In this document: piece after piece, positions 18,468 to 28,875 of the stretch
Layout: each line of letters starts with the position of its first letter
Numbering within the stretch: position 1 is the stretch's first letter
DNA from: Gordonia hongkongensis
GTDB lineage: Bacteria > Actinomycetota > Actinomycetes > Mycobacteriales > Mycobacteriaceae
DNA: 64,000 bases
Direction: 5' to 3'
Assembly: GCF_023078355.1 (NCBI RefSeq)
Contig: NZ_CP095552.1
Location: 2,790,001-2,854,000 of the forward strand
Program-made: the position numbers and the translations under genes
Notes under the pieces: generated by a model
Database searches by the model: none
Told to the model about the DNA's origin: nothing
What the model saw: the letters and a program-made list of their open reading frames with translations, nothing else

Positions 18468-19747
18468 ATCCACGAATCACCATCCTGGCGTTCGGAACCC
18501 GAGGCGACGTCGCCCCGTTGACCGGTGTGGCAACCGGCCTGCGTGACCGCGTCGGCGCCACCGTCACGATCGCCGCGCAACATCCATACGAACAGATGGT
18601 CACCCGGGCTGGCCACACCTTTCGGCTGCTGCCGCGAGACACCGAGGCAGACACCCGATCCTCGACGTACGGCCAGGCAATGATCGATGGGCACCGTCTC
18701 AAACCGTCGAAAGACGCGATCAAGGGGATGCGCGACGACCTGGCGGGTGTCGGCGAGGCCATGGCCGCGGCGGCAGAAGACGCGGATCTGCTCCTCTGCG
18801 GGGGTCCCGTCGGCTCTCTGCTCGGGTGGCATGTCGCCGAGGCAGTGGGGTGCCGGAGCGCCGCCCTCGTCCTGCAACCCTCGAGTCCGACCGGCGATTT
18901 CGCACCTCCCGCGCTCGGAGTCCGATCCTACGGGCGGCTCGGGAATCGAACGGCGTGGCGCGTGGCTGCGGCCGGTGAAAAGCTCTTCGCACCGCTCATC
19001 GACGACCTCCGAAAGACACTGGGCCTCGCTCACGAGTCTCGGCCGGGCCCGCGGCGCAGGAGGCAACAGTCGTGGACTCAGCTGTGCGGATTCAGCGAGA
19101 GCGTCGTCCCGCGACCCCGGGACTGGCCTGACAACGTGCACGTCACTGGATACTGGTGGCCGACCGACGATCGGTTCGACGAACCTCCCGCGGGTCTGGT
19201 CGACTTCCTCGCGGACGGGCCGCCTCCGGTGTACGTCGGGCTGGGTAGCACGGCGATCAGCGACGGCGAGCGGATCAGTGAGATTGTTCGCGACGCATTG
19301 CGGTCCAGCGGTCTTCGCGGCATCGTCCACCGAGGATGGGCGCACCTGGACGGTGGTTCCGACGACACCGTGCACACCGTCGACGACATTCCCCACTCGT
19401 GGCTGCTCCCGCAGACCGCGGCCGCAGTCCACCACTGCGGTGCCGGAACCACAGCCGCCACACTGCGAGCCGGCATCCCGACCGTGGCTCTACCCGGCAT
19501 CATGGACCAGCCGTTCTGGGCGAGCCGTCTCCGACGAATCGGTGTCGCGCCCGATCCCATTCCCCGGACCAGCGTCACGGTGGAGAACCTGACTGCTGCG
19601 CTGCGGAAAGTCACAGAGGTCGAAGCCGACCGGTCGGGTTTCCGGAATCGCGCGAACACGATCTCGCGGGACATAACCGCTGAGAACGGCATCGTGCGCG
19701 CGTGCCAGATCGTCGAGAACCTGTTGAGCGCGCCGACGCCGGTCTGA
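18464..19747 (+). CDS. GT1-type glycosyltransferase (UGT/GtfB-like)
   Basis: 427 aa GT-B fold enzyme. The N-terminal acceptor domain begins with ILAFGTRGDVAPL, the classic start of sterol/antibiotic glucosyltransferases (GT28 N-domain). The C-terminal donor domain carries YVGLGSTA (about 245) and the nucleotide-sugar motif HHCGAGTTAATLRAGIPTVA (about 323-342) with a PGIMDQPFWA end. It transfers a sugar from a nucleotide sugar to an unknown lipid or xenobiotic acceptor. Coupled to the TetR gene; drug glycosylation is a plausible inference only. Confidence 0.85.
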   Translation: MNPRITILAFGTRGDVAPLTGVATGLRDRVGATVTIAAQHPYEQMVTRAGHTFRLLPRDTEADTRSSTYGQAMIDGHRLKPSKDAIKGMRDDLAGVGEAMAAAAEDADLLLCGGPVGSLLGWHVAEAVGCRSAALVLQPSSPTGDFAPPALGVRSYGRLGNRTAWRVAAAGEKLFAPLIDDLRKTLGLAHESRPGPRRRRQQSWTQLCGFSESVVPRPRDWPDNVHVTGYWWPTDDRFDEPPAGLVDFLADGPPPVYVGLGSTAISDGERISEIVRDALRSSGLRGIVHRGWAHLDGGSDDTVHTVDDIPHSWLLPQTAAAVHHCGAGTTAATLRAGIPTVALPGIMDQPFWASRLRRIGVAPDPIPRTSVTVENLTAALRKVTEVEADRSGFRNRANTISRDITAENGIVRACQIVENLLSAPTPV

Positions 19748-19828
19748 CGCGCACCGACCCGATCTCGCAGACCTCGTGCGTTCGACGCCGTGCCCGGATC
19801 CCGGGTTCGACGTCCAACGGGTTCGGCG

Positions 19829-22313
19829 CTAACGGAGCCCCAACTCGACGCCCTGCGCGAGCACCTCACGACGCGAGGTCATACCCAGCTTCGCCAGGAC
19901 CGCGGACACGTGATGGTCCGCGGTTTTCGACGAGATGTACAGCCGCTTGGCGATCTCCGAATTCGACAGTCCCTCCGCCACCAGGCGGGCGACCTCGAGT
20001 TGCCTGTTCGTCAGGCCACCGGGGTTCACGCGTGTCGTGGGCCGAGGGCGCTGCGGGACGGTGGCGCATCCCCGTTCGCGCATCAACGCACGCGCACGAT
20101 CGGCGGTACCCGCGGCGCCGAGTCCGTCGAGCATCGTCACACCACGGGCTGGGTCGTCGGAATCCAACCAGCACATCGCCGATGCGAACGGATCACCCGC
20201 GTCCGACCACCAGCGCGCGGCATCGGCGTGCCGACCGTCGAGCGACAATCGGTACGGCGCCGCGATCGGCCCGGTCTGCGTCGACAACCCGAGCCTCGCA
20301 CGCCAGACGGCGAGGCTCCCTGTGCCCCATTCTGTTCCGTCATCGTCGAGGGTGTGCGCCGCGGTGACCCGGGCGTCCTCGGTCCCGGTCATCCAACTGA
20401 TCTCCGCCAGGGCGGTCAGGACCGCGAGCCGTCGGAGGGGTTCATCGATCTGGTTGGCGAGAATCCAGGCATTCTCGATCTCGTCGATGCCGAACGACGC
20501 GCCGCATCGGAGCGGCACCAGCACGGTGAACAGGAGCGGCCACAGCGTGGCGATCGGCATCCCGTCGGCGTCGATGACCGCCCCGGCGTCCTCGAGGGCT
20601 CCGTTCCAGTGTCCGCGGGTCAGATGCAGGCGACTCCGCACCGCGGTCTGCCAGTGGCGACAGATCTGGATGTCGCGCTCTACCGTGAACGGAAGACCCG
20701 CGTCGAGGATCCGGTCGGCAGCCCGGTACCTTCCCTGTTCGACATCGAGACTGGCCACCTGTGAATAGACGGTTGATGCGAGTTCGTCGAAGCCGAGGGT
20801 GCGAGCGGTTTCCATGTGATCGAGAAGTCTTCTGCGAGAGTCGACTTCGCCGGTGGACAGCGCAGCCGAGTCCGAGACGACCTTGTTCCACAGCCGCAGT
20901 TCCTCGTCGGATGCCGACGCGATGTCGGCCAGCAGGGACGCCGTTCCCGACACGTCGCCCCGCATGAACGCGAGAAACGCGCGGTGGATCTGGGCCTCGC
21001 TGTACACCGTCGACGCCCCTGTCCCGTAGGCGATCTCCGCTGCACGGCCCAGGTGCGATTCCGCGCTCTGCCGGTGCGCGCTGTAGTACTCGTAGACCCC
21101 GACGGCCACATGTGCCGTGGCCAACCCGGTGTCGTCACCCAGTTCGGTCCACAACGGGAAGGTCTCGTTCACACTGGCTATCGCATCGCGCAGTCGGCTG
21201 ACCATGTATTGCTCGTTGGCCAGAGCCAACAACAGTTCGGCACGCTCGCGAGCCGGAGCATTGACTTGGTGCTGCTTGGCGATCTCGTAGTACGCGACGG
21301 CCTCGGTGTGCGCTCCGCCGCGGATGGCGTCCTCGGCTGCGGCGCAGGCATGACGGACGGCGCGGTCGAAGTCCCGGGCGGCGACGGCGTGGTGGGTCAA
21401 CACCGACGGGTGCACGGTGCCCAGCTGCTCGAGTGCGTCCAGCAGCTGCGCGTGCAGATGGGCCACCCCACCCGGCGGAATCGTGGATTCGATTGCCCGA
21501 CGGGCCAATTCGTGTCGGAATAGGATGCCGTCGGGCCCCCATTCCAGAAGCCCCGTGTCGGCGAGACGCTGCAGAGTGGGGTAACCGATCCGGAGGACCG
21601 GCAGCGCGGTGTCCGACACCCGTTCCGGCGACGCCGCAATCAGTTGGAGGGCTTCGAAATCGGCCGCGCTGACCTTGGTCGTCCGCGCCAGGACCGCATC
21701 GCGCACCGACGACGGGATCGGCAGGTCGGGTTCGCGGGAGACCTCGGTCGCGAAGTAGGGGTTACCTCCGGTCGCGGCATGGACCCGCACGGGATCGAGA
21801 CCCGTACCCTCGACCAATTCCGCGATCGCCTCGACACTGAGCGGCGGCAGCTCTATCCGGCACACGCCCTCGGCGAGCAGGGCACGCGCTGCCGCCTGGG
21901 GCTCGAGCTCTCGATGCGTCAGGAGCAGAACGAGCGGCATCGACTCGATGCGTCGACACAGGAACCTCAGCACATCGGTCGACGCGGCGTCGACCCAGTG
22001 CAGATCCTCGACCACGAGAAGCGTCGGTGCAGCCCCCAGATGAGCGAAGGCGGCTTCGCAGACGTCGGCGAGCATCATCGGTTGCACACCGATGCCCAGG
22101 TCTTTGACGGGACCCAGTGGACGTGGTGTGTCGAGTGGATCGCAGGCCACCCGCAGCACACGCACGTCCCGGGCGGTCGCACACACCTGGCGCGATCAGC
22201 GTCGTCTTGCCTGCACCGCTCTCGCCGGCGATGGAGAATGCCGAACCCACCGGCAACCGGTCAAATGCCGCGCTGATCTGCGACAACTGCTCGGTTCTCT
22301 CCAACAATCGCAC
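19829..22313 (-). pseudogene. LuxR-family ATP-binding regulator (LAL type), frameshifted
   Basis: Large ATP-dependent regulator. The N-terminal AAA ATPase begins in one frame from ATG 22313 with RTEQLSQISAAF and Walker A GESGAGKTT. Near 22195 a one-base shift moves the continuation (VCATARDVRVLRVACDPLD) to another frame, which then runs 785 residues to the end. Walker B is LLVVEDLHWVD, a TPR-like middle region follows, and the C-terminal LuxR helix-turn-helix is LTNRQLEVARLVAEGLSNSE. Without the shift it would be about 827 aa, normal for the family. Either a true pseudogene or a sequencing error. Confidence 0.8.
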
Positions 22314-22501
22314 CGTCCGAGTGTAGGCCGCCCGACGCTCGAATAGGTGGGTCTACCCATTCATGGGAAGGACGTTCGGCGAAAGATGGGAGGTCTTCAC
22401 CGATGCCGTCCGTACGCCCGGTGACCGACTGTTGTGGTGCGCCGGTACCGACAACGGTCACCGACGGCCAGTCGTCCCACCACACAGAAATGGACAATCC
22501 G

Positions 22502-23320
22502 ATGACGACATCTCTCTCACCAGACCTGGTATCGCTGCGGGAGAAGCAGCAGAAGGTCTGGAGCAGCGGCGATTACAACCGTATCGCCGCGCTGACCGTG
22601 CCGGTCAACGAAGCGACCGTGGTCGCGGCATCGGTCATCCCCGGCGAACGCGTCCTCGACGTCGCGACCGGCACCGGCCACTCCGCGCTCGCCGCTGCCC
22701 GCCAGGGTGGCGACGTCACCGCGATCGACTACGTGCCGGCACTACTCGACATCGCCCGGGGTCGGGCAGCCGCAGAACATCTCGACGTCGATTTCGTGGA
22801 AGCCCCGGCCGAGGTCCTGCCGTTCGGCAACGCCGCGTTCGACACCGGTATCTCGTCGATCGGCATCATGTTCGCCGCCGATCACGAGCAGGCCGCGCGC
22901 GAATTGACCCGAGTCGTCCGTCCGGCCGGAAAGATCGTGGTCACGAGTTGGACCGCAGACGGTTTCGTCGGTGGAATGCTCGCCGCGGTCGGCCGCCACG
23001 TGACACCGCCGCCGGGCGCGCGTCCCGCCACCCGGTGGGGCGACCAGCATTACGTCGCATCGCTGTTCGGCGATCGTGTGCACTCGGTCGATTCGCACAC
23101 CGCCGGACTGACCGTTCGGTTCGTCGACGCGGCCGCTTTCGCGGACCTGTTCCTCGGCTACTACGGTCCGACGTTCGCCGCGGCGTCGAAGCTCGACGAG
23201 GACGGCAAGCACGCACTGCGTGCCGATCTGATCTCCCTCGCCGAGTCTCGGCAGCAACCGGTCCCCGGCGGGATCTCCATCGACTGGGAGTACCGCGTCG
23301 TCGAGGCGGTGCGGTCATGA
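22502..23320 (+). CDS. Class I SAM-dependent methyltransferase
   Basis: About 272 aa. Motif I is VLDVATGTGHSALAA (near 50), the acidic residue of motif II is in TAIDYVPALLDIA, and post-I/II is AFDTGISSIGIMFAADH. It resembles the UbiE/Methyltransf_11 group. Start ATG 22502 lacks a strong ribosome site; an in-frame ATG 12 bases earlier is possible. Its stop overlaps the start of the secreted protein gene by four bases, so the pair is co-translated. Substrate unknown. Confidence 0.82.
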   Translation: MTTSLSPDLVSLREKQQKVWSSGDYNRIAALTVPVNEATVVAASVIPGERVLDVATGTGHSALAAARQGGDVTAIDYVPALLDIARGRAAAEHLDVDFVEAPAEVLPFGNAAFDTGISSIGIMFAADHEQAARELTRVVRPAGKIVVTSWTADGFVGGMLAAVGRHVTPPPGARPATRWGDQHYVASLFGDRVHSVDSHTAGLTVRFVDAAAFADLFLGYYGPTFAAASKLDEDGKHALRADLISLAESRQQPVPGGISIDWEYRVVEAVRS

Positions 23321-23841
23321 GCGCGCCCCGGAGTCGTGGCAAGGCCATCGCTCGTCTCGGCGCGACCCTGTCGATCGCCGCGGCCATCGGCGTCGCCGCG
23401 CCGCTTGCGACGACGGCTTCGGCAGCACCCGCGCGCACACCGGGCGCGACGCTGACGATCGTCGACCAGAACATCACCGGTGCCGGCAAGAACCGCATCA
23501 TCATCCAGGGCCTGTATCCGATGACACGCGCGGACGCGGTCGGATTCGTCACCCACATCAACGATCGGGGTTGCGGTGGAATGCACTACATCGTGCTGGG
23601 CGACGACGGTAGAGAGCAGTACCTCTACGACCGCAACTTTCCGGGCACCTCGGTCGGGACCGAAGGGTTCCTCCGGGCTTCCGACCGCGGGCTCGAGTAC
23701 CTCCGGGAGTTCGTCGTTCCGAGCTCGGTTCTCAACGAGGACCGGGACGGTGGCGACGAGGTGTTCACCCGGGTCCGTTTCACCGACGGCGACTGCCGGG
23801 CACGGGTCCAGACCACCAACGTGGTCGTCGGGCGGTTCTGA
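23317..23841 (+). CDS. Secreted protein of unknown function
   Basis: 174 aa with an Arg/Lys start, a hydrophobic core (LGATLSIAAAIGVAAPLA) and a probable cleavage after TASA at about residue 37. The mature part is about 137 aa, beta-rich, with two Cys (CGG and DCRA) that could form a disulfide. No family recognised. It is translationally coupled to the methyltransferase gene (ATGA). Confidence 0.7.
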   Translation: MSAPRSRGKAIARLGATLSIAAAIGVAAPLATTASAAPARTPGATLTIVDQNITGAGKNRIIIQGLYPMTRADAVGFVTHINDRGCGGMHYIVLGDDGREQYLYDRNFPGTSVGTEGFLRASDRGLEYLREFVVPSSVLNEDRDGGDEVFTRVRFTDGDCRARVQTTNVVVGRF

Positions 23842-23855
23842 CCCGACCCGCCGGC

Positions 23856-23899
23856 CCGACACCCGCCCACCCGGCCTGTGCCGGGTGGGCGGGTGTCGG
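23856..23899. terminator. Bidirectional 20-bp perfect hairpin
   Basis: CCGACACCCGCCCACCCGGC (23856-23875) is the exact reverse complement of 23880-23899, with a four-base loop. It fills the gap between two convergent genes, ending next to the ABC transporter stop. A strong intrinsic-like terminator for both directions. Confidence 0.85.
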
Positions 23900-23900
23900 A

Positions 23901-25703
23901 TCAATTCAGCTCGGCAGCATCCACGTCGGTGTCGATACGCATGGCGGCCACCAGTTCTCGATAGAGCTCATCGGTGGCTAGCAGGCTCCGATGGTTGCCG
24001 ACCGCCCGCACCCGACCGGCTTCGAGGACGACGATCTGGTCGGCGTCCATGATCGTCGAGAGCCGATGCGCGATGGTGACGACGGCTCCGCGAGTGGCCT
24101 GTCGACGGATGCCCTCGGCCACAGCCGCCTCGGTCAACCCGTCGAGTTGCGCGGTCACCTCGTCGAGCAGGAGGAGTTCTGGGTCGACGACCAGCGCGCG
24201 GGCGAGCGCGATGCGTTGCCGTTCCCCGCCCGACAGCGTTGACGTGGTCACGTCGGTGAGTAGGCCGTCGGGCATGGAACGGACACGCTCATCCATCCGT
24301 ACGGCCGACAGGGCACGCCACACCTCGTCGTCTGTCGCCTCGGGCGCCGCGTAGACGAGGTTGTCGCGGACCGTTCCGGGGACCAGAGGGGTGTCCTGCT
24401 CCACGTAGGCGATGCGTGCTCGCAGGTCGTGGAGTGTCCAGTGGTCAAGCGGCCGGCCGTCGAGCACGATCTCGCCGCGATCCGGTCGTAGGAACTTCAG
24501 GAAGAGGGAGAAGATGGTCGTCTTCCCGGCACCCGACGGTCCGACGATGGCAGTGTGTCCGCGGCGCGGGATCGTCAGGTCGATGCCGTTGAGCGCAGCG
24601 GGGGAGTCTGGTGTGTACCGGTACACCACGTCGCGCAGTTCGAATGCGGACGCGGTCCGGTCGACACGAGCCGACGTGCGATTCGCCACCACCTCGTCGT
24701 CGGATTCGGTTCGCAGATCGGAGATCTCGGAGATCCGCGCAGCCGCGGCCAATCCCGACTGTAAGGCCGTGACACTCTGGGTGAGCAGCGAGACAGGCAT
24801 CATCAGTTGGAATCCGTAGAGCAGGAAAGCGATCAGAGTACTGACGGCCATCGAACCGTCGGCGACGCGCCAGGCCCCGAACGCCAGGACGACCATCACC
24901 GCCAGATTGATCCCGGACCCGGTGATCGTCCAGGCCCATGCTTCGATACGCACGGCCCGGATTCCCTTGCTCGCCGACCGGTGCGCGAACTCGCCGATCC
25001 GGTCGGCTTCCCGCGCCTCGGCCCGACTCGCCTTGACGGTGCGGATCGATCGAAGGATCCCCTCCAACCGGCCACCCAGGAAACCGATCTCGGCCTGCGC
25101 GTCCTGCTGCGCTTTCGCCAGCCCCGGCATCAGTACGGCGGCGGCGATCCCCACCATGACCACGACGACCATCGTGGTCGCGAACAGCGGGAGGTCCAGA
25201 AACGCCATGAGTACCAGCGCGCCGACCATACCGACGAAACCGTTGACACCGTTGACGATGCTCGACGTCGTCGCTTCGCGGATCAGCAGGGTGTCGGACG
25301 TGACGCGCGCGACCATCTCGCCGCTCGACCTACGGGCGAGCTCGGGGACCTCGACGCGGAGCAGGTGTCCGATGAGTCCGGTGCGGGTGGCGAGAATGAT
25401 GCGTTCGGCCAAGGTTCCCAACATGATCGTCTGGATCAGACCGATCACCGACCCGGCGACGAGCAACACGGCCAGGACTGTGATCGGGGCCGCCAGAGAT
25501 TCCGACACGGCAAGACCGTCGAGCACCCACTTCGTGACCAGCGGGGTCGCGAGTTCGGCAGCGGTGCCGAGCAACCCGAGGACGACGCCCATGGCAAGGA
25601 CGCCCCGGTACGGACGTATGTAGTCCCAGAGGATCGCGAGTTTGGCGCGCATGGGCATATCCGGGGTCTGCCCGGGATCGGCCGCGGTTGTCGAAGTCGT
25701 CAT
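23901..25703 (-). CDS. ABC exporter, fused permease and ATPase
   Basis: 600 aa half-transporter (type IV exporter fold), acting as a dimer. Six transmembrane helices (about residues 35-310) are followed by the nucleotide-binding domain: Walker A GPSGAGKTT (near 385), signature LSGGERQR (near 488), Walker B LLLLDEV, and an H-loop in TIAHRLST. ATG 25703 is preceded by GGGAGGG. Divergent from a TetR gene with an operator-like repeat between them, which suggests a regulated drug or lipid exporter. Confidence 0.9.
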   Translation of the reverse strand: MTTSTTAADPGQTPDMPMRAKLAILWDYIRPYRGVLAMGVVLGLLGTAAELATPLVTKWVLDGLAVSESLAAPITVLAVLLVAGSVIGLIQTIMLGTLAERIILATRTGLIGHLLRVEVPELARRSSGEMVARVTSDTLLIREATTSSIVNGVNGFVGMVGALVLMAFLDLPLFATTMVVVVMVGIAAAVLMPGLAKAQQDAQAEIGFLGGRLEGILRSIRTVKASRAEAREADRIGEFAHRSASKGIRAVRIEAWAWTITGSGINLAVMVVLAFGAWRVADGSMAVSTLIAFLLYGFQLMMPVSLLTQSVTALQSGLAAAARISEISDLRTESDDEVVANRTSARVDRTASAFELRDVVYRYTPDSPAALNGIDLTIPRRGHTAIVGPSGAGKTTIFSLFLKFLRPDRGEIVLDGRPLDHWTLHDLRARIAYVEQDTPLVPGTVRDNLVYAAPEATDDEVWRALSAVRMDERVRSMPDGLLTDVTTSTLSGGERQRIALARALVVDPELLLLDEVTAQLDGLTEAAVAEGIRRQATRGAVVTIAHRLSTIMDADQIVVLEAGRVRAVGNHRSLLATDELYRELVAAMRIDTDVDAAELN

Positions 25704-25743
25704 GGTGTGAGCCCTCCCGAGCGGAACATGCAAGCTCTACAAT

Positions 25744-25757
25744 GACACATTGGTGTC
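25744..25757. promoter_or_regulatory. Inverted repeat GACAC-N4-GTGTC between exporter and TetR
   Basis: GACACATTGGTGTC lies 40 bases upstream of the ABC exporter ATG, in the divergent promoter region. It is a likely TetR operator by position. Confidence 0.5.
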
Positions 25758-25792
25758 CCATTTTCAATCAAGAGTGTTGCAGAGACCCGATT

Positions 25793-26389
25793 GTGGTGGA
25801 TAGTCTCGGCCAGGTGAACGATGCGCCGGAACCGGCTGCCGTCTCGGGCGTGCGCCTGCGCACCCGACAGGCCATAGTGTCAGCCGCCATCGCGGCGTGG
25901 GCAACTGATTTCTCGACGTCCCTGGGCGACATCGCCGACCGGGCGGACGTCAGCCGGAGCACCTTGCACCGCCACTTCCCCGACCGTCAGTCTCTCGTCG
26001 ATGCGGCGCTCGTCGAGGCGAGGGGCGTTCTCGAGCGGCAGGCGAGCGAAGCGGTCGACGGGTGCGAATCGGCTCGCACAGCACTCGAATCGCTGATGCG
26101 GGTGATCATCGGCATCGACGACGTCATCGTGTTCCTGTTCGCCGACCCACACCGGTTCGACGGCCACCCGGAGTGGGCTGAGGAAGAGGACCAGATGCTT
26201 CCGGAGATCCTTTCTCGGGCGCAGAAAGACGGTGCCATCGCCGATGATCTCGAAACGAGATGGCTGGCCGGGGTGTTCTATTCACTCTGTTTTGTCGGTG
26301 CGGTCTCGATCGCCGGCGGGGTGATGTCGCGTCGCCGCGCCGCCGATGTCGCCGTCCGGACGTTCTTCTCCGGAGTCGGTGCCGACTGA
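25793..26389 (+). CDS. TetR family transcriptional regulator
   Basis: About 198 aa. HTH at residues 20-65: SLGDIADRADVSRSTLHRHF, then PDRQSLVDAAL. The C-terminal domain is all-helical with a hydrophobic face. The start is uncertain: GTG 25793 or 25814, both in frame; the frame is open to 25688 but would overlap the exporter start. Probably represses the divergent ABC exporter. Confidence 0.8.
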   Translation: MVDSLGQVNDAPEPAAVSGVRLRTRQAIVSAAIAAWATDFSTSLGDIADRADVSRSTLHRHFPDRQSLVDAALVEARGVLERQASEAVDGCESARTALESLMRVIIGIDDVIVFLFADPHRFDGHPEWAEEEDQMLPEILSRAQKDGAIADDLETRWLAGVFYSLCFVGAVSIAGGVMSRRRAADVAVRTFFSGVGAD

Positions 26390-26506
26390 GAAGCCGACGC
26401 ACGCGTGTGCTTTGGGTCGGATCAACACTTCTACCACCGATGAGTTTTGTATCGAGGTGGTGTCAGACCCTGCACCTACCACCGATCGGATGAGACATTG
26501 GGCAGC

Positions 26507-26866
26507 GTGAACGTACTGGCGTGCGTGGCCGCAGCGGTCGCCGCGTTCCTGGTGAGCGGTGTGTACTACGGCGTCGTGGGTGCACCCGCCGCGGCGGAAG
26601 TACACCGACCGGCCTGGGCGACGCCGGTTGTCGAACTCATCCGCAACGCAATGCTCGTACTCCTCGTCGCCGGTCTGGTCGCGCAACTCGATCCGGATGC
26701 CACCGGTGCACTTCTGCTCGCCACGGGGCTGTTCCTCATCCCGTTGGTACTGTTCGCGGGCGCGGTCTTCCACGAGGGAACGGCCCTGTCCGCGGCAGCT
26801 GTACACCTCGGGGATTGGGCCCTGAAGCTGCTCATCCTCGTCCTGATCGTGTCGCTGTGGCGGTGA
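26507..26866 (+). CDS. DUF1761-like membrane protein
   Basis: 119 aa, almost entirely hydrophobic, with four predicted helices. The N-terminus VNVLACVAAAVAAFLVSGVY followed by YG and a WATP segment is the DUF1761 pattern. GTG start at 26507 is chosen because similarity begins there. Function unknown. Confidence 0.7.
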   Translation: MNVLACVAAAVAAFLVSGVYYGVVGAPAAAEVHRPAWATPVVELIRNAMLVLLVAGLVAQLDPDATGALLLATGLFLIPLVLFAGAVFHEGTALSAAAVHLGDWALKLLILVLIVSLWR

Positions 26867-26972
26867 CAGTGGAATCGCTGTGGACCGCACAATCCCCGTT
26901 CGCTACTCCGTGAGGAGGATCGGGTGACGGTTCAACGCCCTTCGGATCACAACCGTCCTGGCACGTGAGAAC

Positions 26973-27587
26973 TCAGGCCGGCTCCAGGGCCCGCTTGGCC
27001 TTTTCCAGAGCGGCGAGCGTACGCAGCACCGAATCGCGCTTGGCGGTCAAGTCGCTCGCCTTGGCCTTGCCGCTCAGGCCGGGGTCCGCCTGCGCGACTG
27101 CCAGCCGTTGCTCGATCTCGGCGAGCTGCGCCAGCAAGGACTGCGCGCGGCTCATGAGCTCCTCATGGTCGGGTCGGGAGACGTCCGCAGGGCGGGCGCT
27201 TCCGGCCCCGACGTTCTTGGCTTTGCGAGCCGTTGTGCTGCCGTCCTTGTTTGTGGTGGTGGACGCGGATCGTGTGACACCGCGCTGGCCGGACCGGACG
27301 CGCGGTGGGGGCTGTGTGCGGGTCCGATTCAGCACTGCCCAGGCGTCACGGGCCGCCACCCGGTGTTCGCGTTCCTCTTCGTCGTCGGACGTCATCGACG
27401 CGCCCAAAGGTCGTAGCCCATAGAAACCGACGAACTCGCGGGCCGCCGCGATAGTTTGTTCTGCCTCGCGGCAGCGCCCGCACCGCGGTTCGCCGCGGAG
27501 TTCTGCGATGTCGTCGCTGGATGAGCACCACACGCAGGCGTGGGTAGTGGAGTCGGTCACGATGGCATCGGCAGCAGCGAAATTCAC
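26973..27587 (-). CDS. Putative zinc-ribbon protein with coiled-coil tail
   Basis: About 204 aa. The N-terminus has two Cys pairs, CVWC and CGRC, 15 residues apart (zinc-ribbon-like). A charged linker and basic Thr/Ser-rich region follow, then a C-terminal heptad-type helix pair (HEELMSRAQSLLAQLAEIE to the end) that should form a coiled coil. No family recognised. Start uncertain among GTG codons at 27599, 27587 and 27560; all keep the zinc pairs. Confidence 0.5.
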   Translation of the reverse strand: MNFAAADAIVTDSTTHACVWCSSSDDIAELRGEPRCGRCREAEQTIAAAREFVGFYGLRPLGASMTSDDEEEREHRVAARDAWAVLNRTRTQPPPRVRSGQRGVTRSASTTTNKDGSTTARKAKNVGAGSARPADVSRPDHEELMSRAQSLLAQLAEIEQRLAVAQADPGLSGKAKASDLTAKRDSVLRTLAALEKAKRALEPA

Positions 27588-27798
27588 GGGTGAAAACACT
27601 ACGGCACAATGTTTTTCATGCTGCGACCGGGCTTCGTCCAGCAGGCTCGGGCCGGGATCGCGCTGGTTGTCCCCGCGATGGACCACGTCCCGGCCTGCCG
27701 GATATCGGGCGCGTTCGGTACGCATCACGACGATGGGACGTCGGCAGACATCGCAGAGCTGTTGGAATCATTCCGTGGAGCGTCCCGTTGGTGCCACC

Positions 27799-28743
27799 AT
27801 GCGCGCAATCACTTATGACCGCTTCGGCGGTCCCGACGTCCTGGAACTGACCGACCTGCCCACGCCCAAGGTCGGACCCGACTCCGTGCTGGTGCGTGTC
27901 CGCGCCTCCAGTGTGAATCCCGTGGACTGGAAGGTTCGCGAGGGCTATCTCGCCGAGATCATGGACACCGTCTTCCCGGTGGTCCCGGGCTGGGACGTCG
28001 CGGGAGTGGTCGAGCAGGTCGGCCTGGACACACCTGAGTTCCAGGTCGGCGACGAAGTGTTCGGTTACGTCCGTAAGGACGTCGTCGGTGGGGAAGTGGC
28101 GGGCGGGACGTTCGCCGAGTTCGTCGCCGCCCCGGTGCGCACCCTGGCACACAAGCCGTCGAACTGGTCGTTCGAAGAGGCTGCGGCGCTCCCGCTGGCC
28201 GGTCTCACCGCTCTGCAGACCATCCGCCGGGCAGGAGTTCAGTCCGGAAACACCGTGCTGGTTCACGCCGCTGCGGGCGGAGTCGGATCGTTCGCCGTCC
28301 AGATCGCCCGGTCCCTGGGCGCACGCGTGATCGGGACCGCCTCGAAGACGAACCACGACTATCTCCGCAGTCTGGGCGCCGAGCCCACGAAGTATGGCGA
28401 GGGCCTCGCCGGCCGGGTACGAGCACTCGAGCCGCAGGGTGTCGACGTCATCCTCGACTACGTGGGCGGCGACGCACTCGACTCGGTCGAGGACGTGTTG
28501 CGCGCCGGCGGCACGGTCGCCTCGATCACCGACGCGCGGGCGCGCGACGAATTCGGCGGCCACTACGTCTGGGTGCGTCCCGACGCCGCGGATCTTGCCG
28601 AACTCGCTCGGCTCGCCGACGCAGGAAATCTCACGCCGGAGATCGCGGAGGTGTTCGACCTGGCCGACGCGGCCAGCTCTCACGAGCGCAGCGAATCCGG
28701 CCATGTCCGCGGCAAGATCGTCGTACGCGTCGCAAGCGAATGA
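27799..28743 (+). CDS. NADP-dependent quinone oxidoreductase-like MDR protein
   Basis: 314 aa zinc-free medium-chain reductase. It has SSVNPVDWKVREG (residue 33 on), the NADP motif AAAGGVGSFAVQIA (about 145-158) and a C-terminal HVRGKIVVRV ending typical of the QOR/zeta-crystallin group. There are no zinc-ligand Cys clusters. ATG 27799 follows GTGCCACC, not a strong ribosome site. It stands alone; probably a quinone/enone reductase. Confidence 0.85.
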   Translation: MRAITYDRFGGPDVLELTDLPTPKVGPDSVLVRVRASSVNPVDWKVREGYLAEIMDTVFPVVPGWDVAGVVEQVGLDTPEFQVGDEVFGYVRKDVVGGEVAGGTFAEFVAAPVRTLAHKPSNWSFEEAAALPLAGLTALQTIRRAGVQSGNTVLVHAAAGGVGSFAVQIARSLGARVIGTASKTNHDYLRSLGAEPTKYGEGLAGRVRALEPQGVDVILDYVGGDALDSVEDVLRAGGTVASITDARARDEFGGHYVWVRPDAADLAELARLADAGNLTPEIAEVFDLADAASSHERSESGHVRGKIVVRVASE

Positions 28744-28875
28744 CCGCAGGGGAGATCTAGTCGAGATTCGCAGTTGCCGCAGATGCGTTCGACCTCGCCG
28801 GGCGCTCGCAGTTGGTCACGCGCGAAGTCGTGGTCCAAGGCGACCAGCGGATCGCGGTCACCGTGCGACCACCGA